A stretch of DNA of 64,000 bases from Halomonas sp. ALS9 (GTDB taxonomy: Bacteria; Pseudomonadota; Gammaproteobacteria; Pseudomonadales; Halomonadaceae): NCBI RefSeq assembly GCF_001651035.1, contig NZ_LXRG01000098.1:55508-119507 (forward strand), written 5' to 3'. Each line of letters starts with the position of its first letter. The stretch's first letter is position 1. Under the pieces are notes generated by a model that had not been told where the DNA came from, made no database searches, and was given only the letters and a program-made list of their open reading frames with translations. Of this stretch, positions 8,793 through 16,206 are shown piece after piece. A program made the position numbers and the translations under genes.

Positions 8793-9757
8793 AGGTTCCC
8801 CTGCTTAATGCGGGGGTCTATGACACCATAGAGCGTATCGGCGATCATATTGCCGACGCTGACAAACAGTGCGGTAAAGAGGGCAATGCCCAGCAGCAGT
8901 GGAACATCACTACGCAGGCCGGCCGCCACTGTGGCTTGGCCTAGTCCTGGGTAGGCAAATACCTGCTCGATCAATATGGAGCCGCCAAACAGCTCGCCCA
9001 GCGAGGCAAACGCCAGGGTAATCGCCGGTAAGCTGGCATGGCGAAGACCGTGGCGCCAGGCCACATCAAGGCGGCTGGCACCCTGGGCGAAGGCGTGGAT
9101 AGCAACGTCTGAGCGCATTAGCTCAAGCATGCGAGCGCGGGTGTGCAGTGTGATATTGGCGATGCCCAGCAGTGCCAGGGTGGCGATCGGCAGCACGAGA
9201 TGGTGAAGGCGTGTAGCGAGAGTGACATTTTGGCTTAAGGTGCCCGTTGGGCCTGCGCAGCAGGTGGGTGTCCAGCCTAGCGTTACTGAAAAGAGCAGCA
9301 CAGCAAGTATCGCTAGCCAGAAAGCGGGGGTGGAGGCGGTCAGGTAGGCATAGGTGCTAATAACTTTATCCAGCCTGGAGCCCTCTTTGGCGCCGGCTAC
9401 AACGCCAAGGCTAAATCCCAGTAGCGCCGAAAGTAGCCAAGCGCCGCTTAACAGCGCAATCGAGCGCTGAAAACGCTGGCCGATCACCTCGCTAACCGGT
9501 TGGTTGTACACATGGCTCCAGCCTAAATCGCCGCTCACTAACTGGCGCAGCCAGTGGCCAAACTGCACGGCAGGAGGCTCATCAAATCCCCAGCGCTGGG
9601 CGATTAATTCGCGCTGCTCGGGGCTAACCTGGGCCATCTGAGGGCCTAGGTAGGCATCGACTGGGTCAATGGGCGAGACCATCATCAGCCCAAACGCGAC
9701 CAGTGCCACGCACAGCAGCACCAGGCTTAGGCGTGACAGCCGCATGGCGAGAAGCAC
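8789..9757 (-). CDS. nikB: nickel-type ABC transporter permease (NikB-like)
   Basis: A 322-residue permease of the DppB/NikB class. It has an N-terminal helix, a long periplasmic loop with SPIDPVDAYLGPQMAQVSPE, and a C-terminal region with GSILIEQVFAYPGLGQ, a strong family motif. The start taken is a GTG at 9755-9757 whose G is shared with the nikA stop codon (TAGTG). GAGGAA sits just before it within the last codons of nikA. An ATG four codons downstream is the alternative. It dimerises with NikC to form the channel. Confidence 0.77.
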   Translation of the reverse strand: MLLAMRLSRLSLVLLCVALVAFGLMMVSPIDPVDAYLGPQMAQVSPEQRELIAQRWGFDEPPAVQFGHWLRQLVSGDLGWSHVYNQPVSEVIGQRFQRSIALLSGAWLLSALLGFSLGVVAGAKEGSRLDKVISTYAYLTASTPAFWLAILAVLLFSVTLGWTPTCCAGPTGTLSQNVTLATRLHHLVLPIATLALLGIANITLHTRARMLELMRSDVAIHAFAQGASRLDVAWRHGLRHASLPAITLAFASLGELFGGSILIEQVFAYPGLGQATVAAGLRSDVPLLLGIALFTALFVSVGNMIADTLYGVIDPRIKQGNL

Positions 9758-11364
9758 TATTCCTCGCACGTCCAACGCCACTCAAGCAGGTTAGCGGTGA
9801 TCGGCCAGCCGTGGCCGTGGGGCGCTACGCCCAGCTCGCCAACGTCCAAGCAGCTATCGGCAAAGTAGACGTGCTCAAGATTGACCAGCCAGGCCCAGCT
9901 ACTGTCGCCGCGCAGGCCATAGCCGGTCGTGCCATCCCACTGGGCGGCTTGCCAGTACTGGTTGGCTTGCTCGGGGCTGTCAGCCGCCTGGGCGGCGTCA
10001 AGGTGGGCATTAACTTCCGGGTTGGCGTAAAAGCCGCTGTTATAGAAGCCATAGCCCGCATGCTGGCTATGGAAAAGGTAGTAAATTTCCTGGGGACTGT
10101 GGCTGCCATAGCCGAACATAATCGCGTCCTGGTGCAGCGCTTCACGCTGGATTTCGTCCCAGTGGCGGCCGGTGGGCTGCATCTCAATACCCAGTGGGCG
10201 CACCATTTCGGCGCTGACTTCCGCGAGCAACTGCCGGGTGGTATCGCTGGCGGGGTAGGTAAGCCTAAAGCGGGCGGGTAAGTCTCCTTTGTAGCGTAGG
10301 CCATCGTCACGAAGCTCCCAGCCAGCGCTTTCAAGTATTTCTGCCGCATGAGTCAAGTCGGGTGCTACCACATTCTCTTTTGGATCACTCCAGGGTAGGT
10401 CGTCAGCTGGGCCAAACGCAGGGCGCCCAAAACCGTGCAGCGCTACCTCCACCAAGGTTTCACGGTCGACCGCAAGGTTGATGGCTTGGCGAATGGCAAG
10501 GTCGGCGGTGACGTCGTTGCCAATCGGTGCCCCTGATTCAGCGTGCTCCCCATTGGCAGGCTGCATGGGGAACAGAATGCCGCGGTTATCGACGCTTTCC
10601 ATGATGACCCGCTGCATCTGCGCCGGTACATTGGCCGCCAGCGCTGGCGGCACGGAGGCGATATCAACCTGGCCAGCATGGGCGGCACTTAGCGTGGCGT
10701 CTTCACCGGTAAACCGAAATACCAGCCGTTCAAAGGCGGGCGTCGGGCCGTAGAAGTAAGGATTACGTTCAACAATCAACTGCTCGCCTTCCTGCCACTC
10801 GACCAGTTGATAGGGGCCGGAACCCAGGGGCTGGCGGCCATACTGCTCGCTATAGCCGTTGTCACGTTCGGCGCTCGGCACAATCCCCAGCGTCATTAGC
10901 TGATCAACAAAGGTGATACGAGGGGCGCGGAGATGAAGCGTGACGGTATACTCACCCACGGCTTGCGCATGATCCAGAGCACTTAGGTCGGCACGCCCAC
11001 CTGCCTTGGCCGCTGCGTTGAAGGTATAGGCCACGTCTGCAGCGGTCAGCGGCGTGCCGTCGGCAAAACGGGCATCGCCGCGCAGGGTGAGTGTCCATGT
11101 TAGACGATCTTCAGAAAGTGACCACTGGGTAGCCAATTCAGGCTGTGGCGTAAGGTCTCTGCCCCGGGAGAGCAGCGTCGACTGGAACAGCGGATTGCCG
11201 TATTGTCCCCAGCCCAGTAGCGGGTCAAAGCCCTGCTCGGGCTCACCGCCAATGGCGAGCACTAACTGCTCTTTTGCCTGCACGGCGCTCGTGGCCACTA
11301 AACAACCGAGGGCTAAACAACTAAGTGCAATACCCAGTAAGATAGGCCGAGGGAATCCAGGCAT
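9757..11364 (-). CDS. nikA: nickel-type ABC transporter periplasmic binding protein (NikA-like)
   Basis: A 535-residue family 5 solute-binding protein. It has a Sec signal peptide ending near ATSAVQA-KEQ (about residue 29). The mature protein starts with the GGEPEQGFDPLLGWGQYG segment characteristic of this class and contains PQPELATQW, RFADGTPLTAADVAYTF and a central LGSGPYQL. The frame is open for 81 codons upstream, but only the ATG at 11364 has a Shine-Dalgarno (AAGGA) and a signal peptide. The protein captures nickel, probably as a chelate, in the periplasm. The C-terminus has an unusual VAPHGHGWP stretch, a possible extra metal-binding surface (inference). It is first gene of the operon, under the NikR operator. 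Confidence 0.78.
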   Translation of the reverse strand: MPGFPRPILLGIALSCLALGCLVATSAVQAKEQLVLAIGGEPEQGFDPLLGWGQYGNPLFQSTLLSRGRDLTPQPELATQWSLSEDRLTWTLTLRGDARFADGTPLTAADVAYTFNAAAKAGGRADLSALDHAQAVGEYTVTLHLRAPRITFVDQLMTLGIVPSAERDNGYSEQYGRQPLGSGPYQLVEWQEGEQLIVERNPYFYGPTPAFERLVFRFTGEDATLSAAHAGQVDIASVPPALAANVPAQMQRVIMESVDNRGILFPMQPANGEHAESGAPIGNDVTADLAIRQAINLAVDRETLVEVALHGFGRPAFGPADDLPWSDPKENVVAPDLTHAAEILESAGWELRDDGLRYKGDLPARFRLTYPASDTTRQLLAEVSAEMVRPLGIEMQPTGRHWDEIQREALHQDAIMFGYGSHSPQEIYYLFHSQHAGYGFYNSGFYANPEVNAHLDAAQAADSPEQANQYWQAAQWDGTTGYGLRGDSSWAWLVNLEHVYFADSCLDVGELGVAPHGHGWPITANLLEWRWTCEE

Positions 11365-11386
11365 CGCTTTATCCTTGATGTCATTG

Positions 11387-11414
11387 GTATGATCTTTTTT
11401 CAATAACATCATAC
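11387..11414. promoter_or_regulatory. NikR operator between nikA and nikR
   Basis: The half-sites GTATGA (11387-11392) and TCATAC (11409-11414) are separated by exactly 16 bases, identical to the published Escherichia coli NikR operator consensus. On the minus strand the right half-site contains TATGAT (11408-11413), a good -10 box for nikA, with TTGCAA at 11433-11438 as a possible -35 (spacer 19, long). NikR bound with nickel would therefore cover the nikA -10. The site lies 23 bases from the nikA ATG and 48 bases from the nikR ATG, so autoregulation is possible. Confidence 0.92.
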
Positions 11415-11462
11415 TAACGGCATGGGCGACACTTGCAAAGTGAATCAATTGAGGGGGCGTGA

Positions 11463-11864
11463 ATGCAGCGTGTAACGATAACGCTTGATGAGGAGCTGGT
11501 GGCAGAAGTCGATACGTTGATGCGAGAGCGCGGCTACCAAAACCGCTCAGAGGCGATTCGCGACCTGACCCGCAGTGGTTTAAAGCAGGTAAGGGAAGAG
11601 GCTGCACCGGATTCGCCCTGTATGGGCGCGCTGGTGTATGTTTATGATCATGCCGCCCGCGAGCTCTCCAAGCGTTTAACGCGCCACTCCCATGACCATC
11701 ATGACCTGACGCTGTCGACCCTGCATGTGCATATCAACCATGATAGCTGCCTGGAAGTGGCGCTGCTCAAAGGTCAGGGGCGTGCGCTCAAACAATTTGC
11801 CGCCGAAGTAACGTCGTCGCGAAGCGTGCGCCACGGGCAGCTTGTGCTGATACCCGATGAGTAG
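11463..11864 (+). CDS. nikR: nickel-responsive transcriptional repressor NikR
   Basis: A 133-residue ribbon-helix-helix regulator. The N-terminal arm MQRVTITLDEELVAEVD and the helix ending RSEAIRDLTRSGL form the DNA-binding domain. The C-terminal ACT-like domain holds the nickel site: HDHHDLTLSTLHVHINHDSCLEV supplies the His-His-His-Cys set known from E. coli NikR (His76, His87, His89, Cys95), here nearly identical in order and spacing. It represses nik transport when nickel is sufficient. Divergent from nikA, with a consensus operator between. No nickel enzyme (urease, hydrogenase) is encoded in this window. Confidence 0.95.
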   Translation: MQRVTITLDEELVAEVDTLMRERGYQNRSEAIRDLTRSGLKQVREEAAPDSPCMGALVYVYDHAARELSKRLTRHSHDHHDLTLSTLHVHINHDSCLEVALLKGQGRALKQFAAEVTSSRSVRHGQLVLIPDE

Positions 11865-11884
11865 AAAGGTTTTTTGTCAGGCAT

Positions 11885-11917
11885 AAAAAAGGGCGACCCG
11901 ATTGGGTCACCCTTTTT
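11885..11917. terminator. bidirectional terminator between nikR and slyD
   Basis: A-tract, GGGCGACCC, GATT loop, GGGTCACCC, T-tract. The stem is long with one mismatch and has a U-run in both orientations, so it can end both nikR and the convergent slyD transcript. Confidence 0.85.
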
Positions 11918-11937
11918 GCAACGGTTACGCGAGCGTC

Positions 11938-12420
11938 TTAGTGCTCAACGCCGCCTTCGCCGTGCACGTGGCCGTGCTCAACTTCTTCAGCGCTGGCTTC
12001 ACGTACTTCAGCGATCTCAACATCAAAGTTGAGCTGCTGGCCTGCCAGCGGGTGGTTGCCATCGACAACCACCGTATCGCCTTCGACTTTCTTGACGGTA
12101 ACCATGAGCGGGCCGCCTTGGGTCTGGGCTTGGAACTGCATGCCCGGCTCAATGCTTTCAACGCCTTGGAACGCATCGCGCGGTACTTCTTGCATCAGCT
12201 GCTCTTGCAGCTCGCCGTAACCTTCTTCAGGGGATACGGCAACGTTCAGCTTATCGCCTGCTGCACGGCCTTCCAGCTCTTTCTCAAGGCCTGGAATGAT
12301 ATTGCCGGCGCCGTGGAGGTAGGTAAGCGGCTCGCGGCCTTCGGAACTGTCTAGCACTTCACCTGCATCGTTGGTCAGGGTGTAGTGAAACGCGACAACC
12401 GAGTTTTGCGCAATTTGCAT
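11938..12420 (-). CDS. slyD: SlyD-type FKBP peptidyl-prolyl isomerase with His-rich tail
   Basis: A 160-residue cytoplasmic prolyl isomerase and chaperone. The FKBP domain starts with VVAFHYTLTNDAGEVLDSS and GNIIPGLEKELEG, is interrupted by the IF (insert-in-flap) chaperone domain with the PEEGYGE motif, and ends with FDVEIAEVREA. The tail EEVEHGHVHGEGGVEH contains four histidines, a shortened form of the metal-binding tail that lets E. coli SlyD bind nickel and assist hydrogenase maturation. The start at 12420 follows AAAGG; an ATG eight codons upstream lacks support. Sitting directly after nikR it may act in nickel handling, though the family is widespread and mostly housekeeping. Confidence 0.9.
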   Translation of the reverse strand: MQIAQNSVVAFHYTLTNDAGEVLDSSEGREPLTYLHGAGNIIPGLEKELEGRAAGDKLNVAVSPEEGYGELQEQLMQEVPRDAFQGVESIEPGMQFQAQTQGGPLMVTVKKVEGDTVVVDGNHPLAGQQLNFDVEIAEVREASAEEVEHGHVHGEGGVEH

Positions 12421-12596
12421 GGAATAACCTTTCGGTGAGTGCATGTTCCAATATGGTAACGCGTGTGGGCTGGCTTGTCAGGGGGTAGCGGCGCTTTTTC
12501 CTACTCACCACTTTCGGCGGTATTGCGCACCAGGGTGTCCAGGGATACCCTACGACCATCACTTTTTCCTTTACCCAATCACTTTTGGAGCATGCA

Positions 12597-12875
12597 ATGA
12601 CGATCTTGATTATTTGGCTTATCGCTTTCTGCCTGATTGCCTACTTTGCGAATCAGCGCTGGAACAGCGGCTTCAGCCAGGGGTTAGATAAGGTGTTGCC
12701 TGGTTTTTTGAAAACGCATGGCGATAACCGTTATCTATGGGTGATTACGTTGGCAGTGTTGGGCGCGACAACGTTAGTGAAGCCGGTTGATATGCTGCTG
12801 GTGGTTATTCTGCTGGGGCTTATTGGCTGGGCAGTCATGGCGCTGGTGAACTGGGCGGGCAGCAAAGTTCACTGA
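12597..12875 (+). CDS. small three-helix membrane protein, unknown function
   Basis: A 92-residue hydrophobic protein with likely membrane segments at about residues 2-19, 47-61 and 65-84 and a hydrophilic cytoplasmic or periplasmic loop (NQRWNSGFSQGLDKVLP). GGAG lies six bases before the ATG at 12597. The gene stands alone between slyD and a strong bidirectional terminator. I do not recognise the family. Confidence 0.6.
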   Translation: MTILIIWLIAFCLIAYFANQRWNSGFSQGLDKVLPGFLKTHGDNRYLWVITLAVLGATTLVKPVDMLLVVILLGLIGWAVMALVNWAGSKVH

Positions 12876-12913
12876 CTTCGCCGATAGTTACAAAACGGTC
12901 AAAAATAGCCATT

Positions 12914-12953
12914 AAAAAAGCCCGGCCATCACATTAGATGGCCGGGCTTTTTT
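12914..12953. terminator. bidirectional rho-independent terminator
   Basis: Near-perfect 17-bp inverted repeat (A-tract plus GCCCGGCCATC, six-base loop, GATGGCCGGGC plus T-tract). The symmetrical A and T runs let it end the small membrane-protein gene on the plus strand and the lipoprotein gene on the minus strand. Confidence 0.92.
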
Positions 12954-12989
12954 GATGTGATCAAGCGCTATTCATTAACGCTGCTTAAA

Positions 12990-13460
12990 TCAATAAGGCG
13001 CAACGCTTACGCTACCACCACTACCGATCAGGCGAACACGCTGACCGGCTTGGAATTGGCGGTCTGCGCGCTGAACGACAACGATATCAGAGCCGTCGTC
13101 ACGACGAATTTCCATCTCCAGCGCGTTGACGCGGTTAGTCGCATCTTCAGCGGCCGTACCTGCCACCGCACCACCGAGCGCACCAGCAACCGTTGCCAAT
13201 TGACGACCAGAGCCACCACCGACTTGGTTGCCCAGAAGGCCACCAATGATCGCGCCACCACCACTGCCTAAAAGGCCGCCTGCACGGCTTTCAGCCTGAA
13301 TCTGTACCGGACGAACCGCCACGATGGTGCCATAAGTGACGCTTTGGCTCGTTTTAGCCTGGTTACCGCTATAGACATCGCCAGAGTAGCCGGATGTGTT
13401 GGCGCAGCCAGCTAGGGTGAGAATGCTTAGTGCGGCAACGGGTAAAAGAAGACGTTTCAT
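12990..13460 (-). CDS. glycine-zipper 2TM outer-membrane lipoprotein (SlyB/Pcp-like)
   Basis: A 156-residue lipoprotein. Its signal ends with the lipobox LTLAGC, cysteine near residue 19. After a YGTIVAVRPVQIQ segment comes the glycine-zipper region (GGGAIIGGLLGNQVGGGSGRQLATVAGALGGAVAG), typical of SlyB/PagP-linked lipoproteins of the outer membrane. A C-terminal beta-rich domain follows (VVVQRADRQFQAGQRVRLI). SlyB-type proteins stabilise the outer membrane under stress. The ATG at 13460 follows GGAGG; 17 further in-frame upstream codons lack a signal and are ignored. Confidence 0.87.
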   Translation of the reverse strand: MKRLLLPVAALSILTLAGCANTSGYSGDVYSGNQAKTSQSVTYGTIVAVRPVQIQAESRAGGLLGSGGGAIIGGLLGNQVGGGSGRQLATVAGALGGAVAGTAAEDATNRVNALEMEIRRDDGSDIVVVQRADRQFQAGQRVRLIGSGGSVSVAPY

Positions 13461-13767
13461 TAAAACCTCCAGGGTGTCTATGTTGATAACTGTCGCCCAC
13501 ATAGCTGTCATTCAGAGGACGGTTTGAGGAGCGATTGCAGTTATAGAACAGTGTTCGTTAAAGATAGCCGATGCTAATGGCTTTGACCAGCGATCGTTTA
13601 AAAAGATCAAAGCTGAGCAAGCTGTAGCCCAAAAATAGCTTAATCGAGAGTTTAACAGTGTATTAAGAAAACAGTGTGCAAATACCACTAGACAAACAAA
13701 AACAGGAGGCCTGAAGGCCTCCTGTTGTAGGGTTTGCATGGTGAGTTAAGGGGTTAAAACCTGCTCA
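13461..13767. other. 307-base intergenic region, lipoprotein promoter and aceA terminator
   Basis: No gene is seen on either strand. It must hold the promoter of the glycine-zipper lipoprotein gene (minus strand) and it contains the aceA terminator at 13695-13724. The middle part is AT-richer than the flanks. Confidence 0.6.
13695..13724 (-). terminator. aceA terminator
   Basis: A ten-base perfect stem (13703-13712 and 13715-13724). On the minus strand it is followed by TTTTTGTTTG. It lies 44 bases past the aceA stop. Confidence 0.85.
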
Positions 13768-15366
13768 TTAGCCAAACTGATTCATGGTGTTGTCTTTGCC
13801 ACCGGCTTTGAGCGCAGCATCGCCGTGGAAGAACTCTTTGTGGTCATCACCAATATTGGAACCCGCCATATCCTGGTGACGAACCGTGGCGATTCCCTGG
13901 CGGATTTCCTGGCGCTGTACGCCTTTTACGTAAGCCAGCATGCCTTCGTCGCCGAAGTAGCCTTTCGCCAGATTGTCGGTAGACAGGGCGGCGGTATGGT
14001 AAGTCGGCAGAGTGATCAAGTGGTGGAAGATGCCCGCTTCGCGTGATGAGTCGCGCTGGAAGTTACGCGTCCACTCGTCAGCTAACTGACCTAGTTCGGT
14101 GTTGTCGTACTCGGCGCTCATCAACTTGTCGCGCTGGTAAGCTGACACATTTTTTCCCTCTTCCTGCCAGGCATCGAACACCTGCTGGCGGAAGTTCAGC
14201 GTCCAGTTGAACGACGGTGAGTTGTTGTAGACGAGCTTGGCATCCGGCACTACTTCACGAATCCGGTTAACCATGCTGGCGATCTGGCCAACGTGGGGCT
14301 TCTCGGTTTCAATCCACAGCAAGTCGGCACCGTTTTGCAGGCTGGTGATACAGTCGAGAATCACGCGGTCTTCGCCAGTGCCGGGTTTGAACTGGTAGAG
14401 GCCAGAGGCGAGGCGCTTGGGTTTCATCAGCTTGCCGTTCTGCTTGATGACAACGTCGCCGTTGTTGATATCGGCAGCGTTCTCAATCACATCGCCGTCC
14501 AGGAAGCTGTTGTACTGATCGCCTAGATCGCCTGGTTCATTGGTGACGGCAATTTTTTGCGTCAAACCAGCGCCGAGAGAGTCGGTGCGCGCTACGATTA
14601 CGCCATCTTCAATACCAAGTTCTAAAAAGGCGTAACGTACGGCGTTGATTTTGGCTAAAAAGTCTTCATGGGGCACGGTAACTTTACCGTCCTGGTGACC
14701 GCACTGCTTTTCATCAGAGACTTGGTTTTCCAGCTGGATACAGCAGGCGCCCGCTTGAATAAACTTCTTGGCCAGCAGGTAGGTGGCTTCTGCGTTACCA
14801 AAGCCCGCATCGATATCGGCAATGATGGGGACGATATGGGTTTCATAGTTATCGATTTTGCTGATCAGTTCCTTCTGTTTGCCGCTGTCGCCCGCCTCTT
14901 TGGCTTCATCCAGGGCGCGGAACAGGTGATTGAGTTCCCATGCATCGGCTTGTTTTAGGAAGGTGTAGAGCTCTTCGATCAGATCCGCGACGGACGTTTT
15001 TTCGTGCATTGACTGGTCGGGCAGCGGGCCGAACTCGGAGCGCAGCGCGGCCACCATCCAGCCTGACAGGTAGAGGTAGCTACGTTTGGTGGTGCCAAAG
15101 TGCTTTTTGATCGAGATAAGCTTCTGCTGACCGATAAAGCCGTGCCAGCAGCCCAGTGACTGGGTGTACTGGGCGGTATCAGCATCGTAAGCGGCCATAT
15201 CTTCGCGCATGACTTTGGCGGTGTAGCGAGCAATGTCCAGGCCGGTGTGGAAACGGTTTTGAGCGCGCATACGGGCAGCGTACTCAGGTTTGATGGCTTC
15301 CCATTTGCCGCCTTGTGCTTCGCGTAGCTGGGCCATGGCTTTGATATCGTCGAGCAGTCCTGTCAT
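13768..15366 (-). CDS. aceA: isocitrate lyase
   Basis: A 532-residue enzyme of the long class found in Pseudomonas-like bacteria (E. coli AceA is 434). It splits isocitrate into glyoxylate and succinate, the entry to the glyoxylate shunt in the cytosol. The catalytic signature is KQCGH with the cysteine at residue 222. The substrate-binding stretch DIDAGFGNAEATYLLAKKFI precedes it, and YNNSPSFNW is the conserved C-terminal active-site segment. The start at MTGLLDDIKAM follows GAGGG; 12 upstream in-frame codons are untranslated. It stands alone, with its own terminator. The competing enzyme, isocitrate dehydrogenase, is encoded 7 kb away. Confidence 0.96.
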   Translation of the reverse strand: MTGLLDDIKAMAQLREAQGGKWEAIKPEYAARMRAQNRFHTGLDIARYTAKVMREDMAAYDADTAQYTQSLGCWHGFIGQQKLISIKKHFGTTKRSYLYLSGWMVAALRSEFGPLPDQSMHEKTSVADLIEELYTFLKQADAWELNHLFRALDEAKEAGDSGKQKELISKIDNYETHIVPIIADIDAGFGNAEATYLLAKKFIQAGACCIQLENQVSDEKQCGHQDGKVTVPHEDFLAKINAVRYAFLELGIEDGVIVARTDSLGAGLTQKIAVTNEPGDLGDQYNSFLDGDVIENAADINNGDVVIKQNGKLMKPKRLASGLYQFKPGTGEDRVILDCITSLQNGADLLWIETEKPHVGQIASMVNRIREVVPDAKLVYNNSPSFNWTLNFRQQVFDAWQEEGKNVSAYQRDKLMSAEYDNTELGQLADEWTRNFQRDSSREAGIFHHLITLPTYHTAALSTDNLAKGYFGDEGMLAYVKGVQRQEIRQGIATVRHQDMAGSNIGDDHKEFFHGDAALKAGGKDNTMNQFG

Positions 15367-15473
15367 GAGCTTACCCTCTTTGGTCTTGATGATGTTTCGC
15401 AAATTAGCACTTACTTATGCTGCACCTGCGAAGTTGTATTTAGCATCATTGAATTTCGCGTTACTGTCACTAA

Positions 15474-15518
15474 GTCAATCGTCTCTAGGTCGATCGTCTC
15501 TAAGCCAATCGTCTGGGG
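15474..15518. repeat. 15-base direct tandem repeat, three copies
   Basis: Copies begin at 15474 (GTCAATCGTCTCTAG), 15489 (two changes) and 15504 (diverges at its end). It is intergenic, about 110 bases upstream of the aceA start, and could lie in its regulatory region. Confidence 0.8.
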
Positions 15519-15732
15519 TGCTAGCTTAGAGACATCAGTGCTAGAGGCATCTGATACAGCATTGCGGGCTTAAAGCATTCGCCATAACGCTGCAATGCAA
15601 CAACTATCTACTAGGATCGCTCATTCAACAATTGACACTTGGGGGCACAGTGGGTTGTAACCCGACTACAGCGGGATAATAAAGCGGTAGGTTTGTGTAG
15701 TGGTTTTTCGTCAGGAGGGCGTCAAGTGAGCA

Positions 15733-15758
15733 TAAAAAAGCACTGCCGAAGCAGTGCT
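15733..15758 (-). terminator. terminator of the GNAT gene
   Basis: Eight-base perfect stem AGCACTGC / GCAGTGCT with a CGAA loop. On the minus strand it is followed by TTTTT. It lies 20 bases past the GNAT stop and closes the roxA-GNAT unit. Confidence 0.87.
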
Positions 15759-15777
15759 AGAGATCAAACAAGAGGAT

Positions 15778-16206
15778 CTATTCCGCAAGCGAAAGCGTCA
15801 TTTCTCGATGGGGGATGCCCGCATCGAGAAACTCTTTGCCGTGGGCGACGAAGCCTAACCGCTCATAAAACGTCAGGGCATGCACCTGAGCGCTAAGTGC
15901 CACCTGGGCGTGACCTGCATGGCGAGCCGCCTCAATCGCGGCCTGCATCAGCAGTACGCCAATGCCGGTGCCACGGGCATCAGCCAGCACCGCAACACGA
16001 CCAATATGGGCATCGGGCAGCAGCCGTGCGGTGCCAACCGGTTGCCCGTCGAGAAGTGCCAAAAAGTGCTGACACTCAGGATCCAGGCCATCCCACTCCT
16101 CATCCTGGGGCACGTTTTGTTCGTCAATAAACACTCTACGGCGGATCTCGCTGGCCGCCTGGCCAAGCGTTTCCCAGTCACCCGTGCTTATGTGGGTAAT
16201 CGCCAT
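15778..16206 (-). CDS. GNAT-family N-acetyltransferase
   Basis: A 142-residue cytosolic protein of the YjcF/ElaA-like acetyltransferase type. The acetyl-CoA binding motif is IGRVAVLADARGTGIGVLLMQ (Q/R-x-x-G-x-G/A form), and the C-terminal part has ALTFYERLGFV. The N-terminal VFIDEQNVPQDEEWDG is typical of this subgroup. The substrate is unknown. Its ATG shares one base with the roxA stop (TGATG), after a GAGGAG, so it is translationally coupled to roxA. Confidence 0.87.
   Translation of the reverse strand: MAITHISTGDWETLGQAASEIRRRVFIDEQNVPQDEEWDGLDPECQHFLALLDGQPVGTARLLPDAHIGRVAVLADARGTGIGVLLMQAAIEAARHAGHAQVALSAQVHALTFYERLGFVAHGKEFLDAGIPHREMTLSLAE

Larger units (their letters stand above)
15367..15777. 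other. 411-base intergenic region upstream of aceA
   Basis: No gene is seen. The stretch holds the aceA promoter region (minus strand), a 15-base tandem repeat at 15474-15518, and the terminator of the GNAT gene at 15733-15758. I could not assign a convincing -35/-10 pair. Confidence 0.6.

Noticed and set aside
9703..10281. A 192-codon frame on the plus strand over nikA.
   Set aside because: It is the complement of a clear solute-binding protein gene, with no ribosome site.
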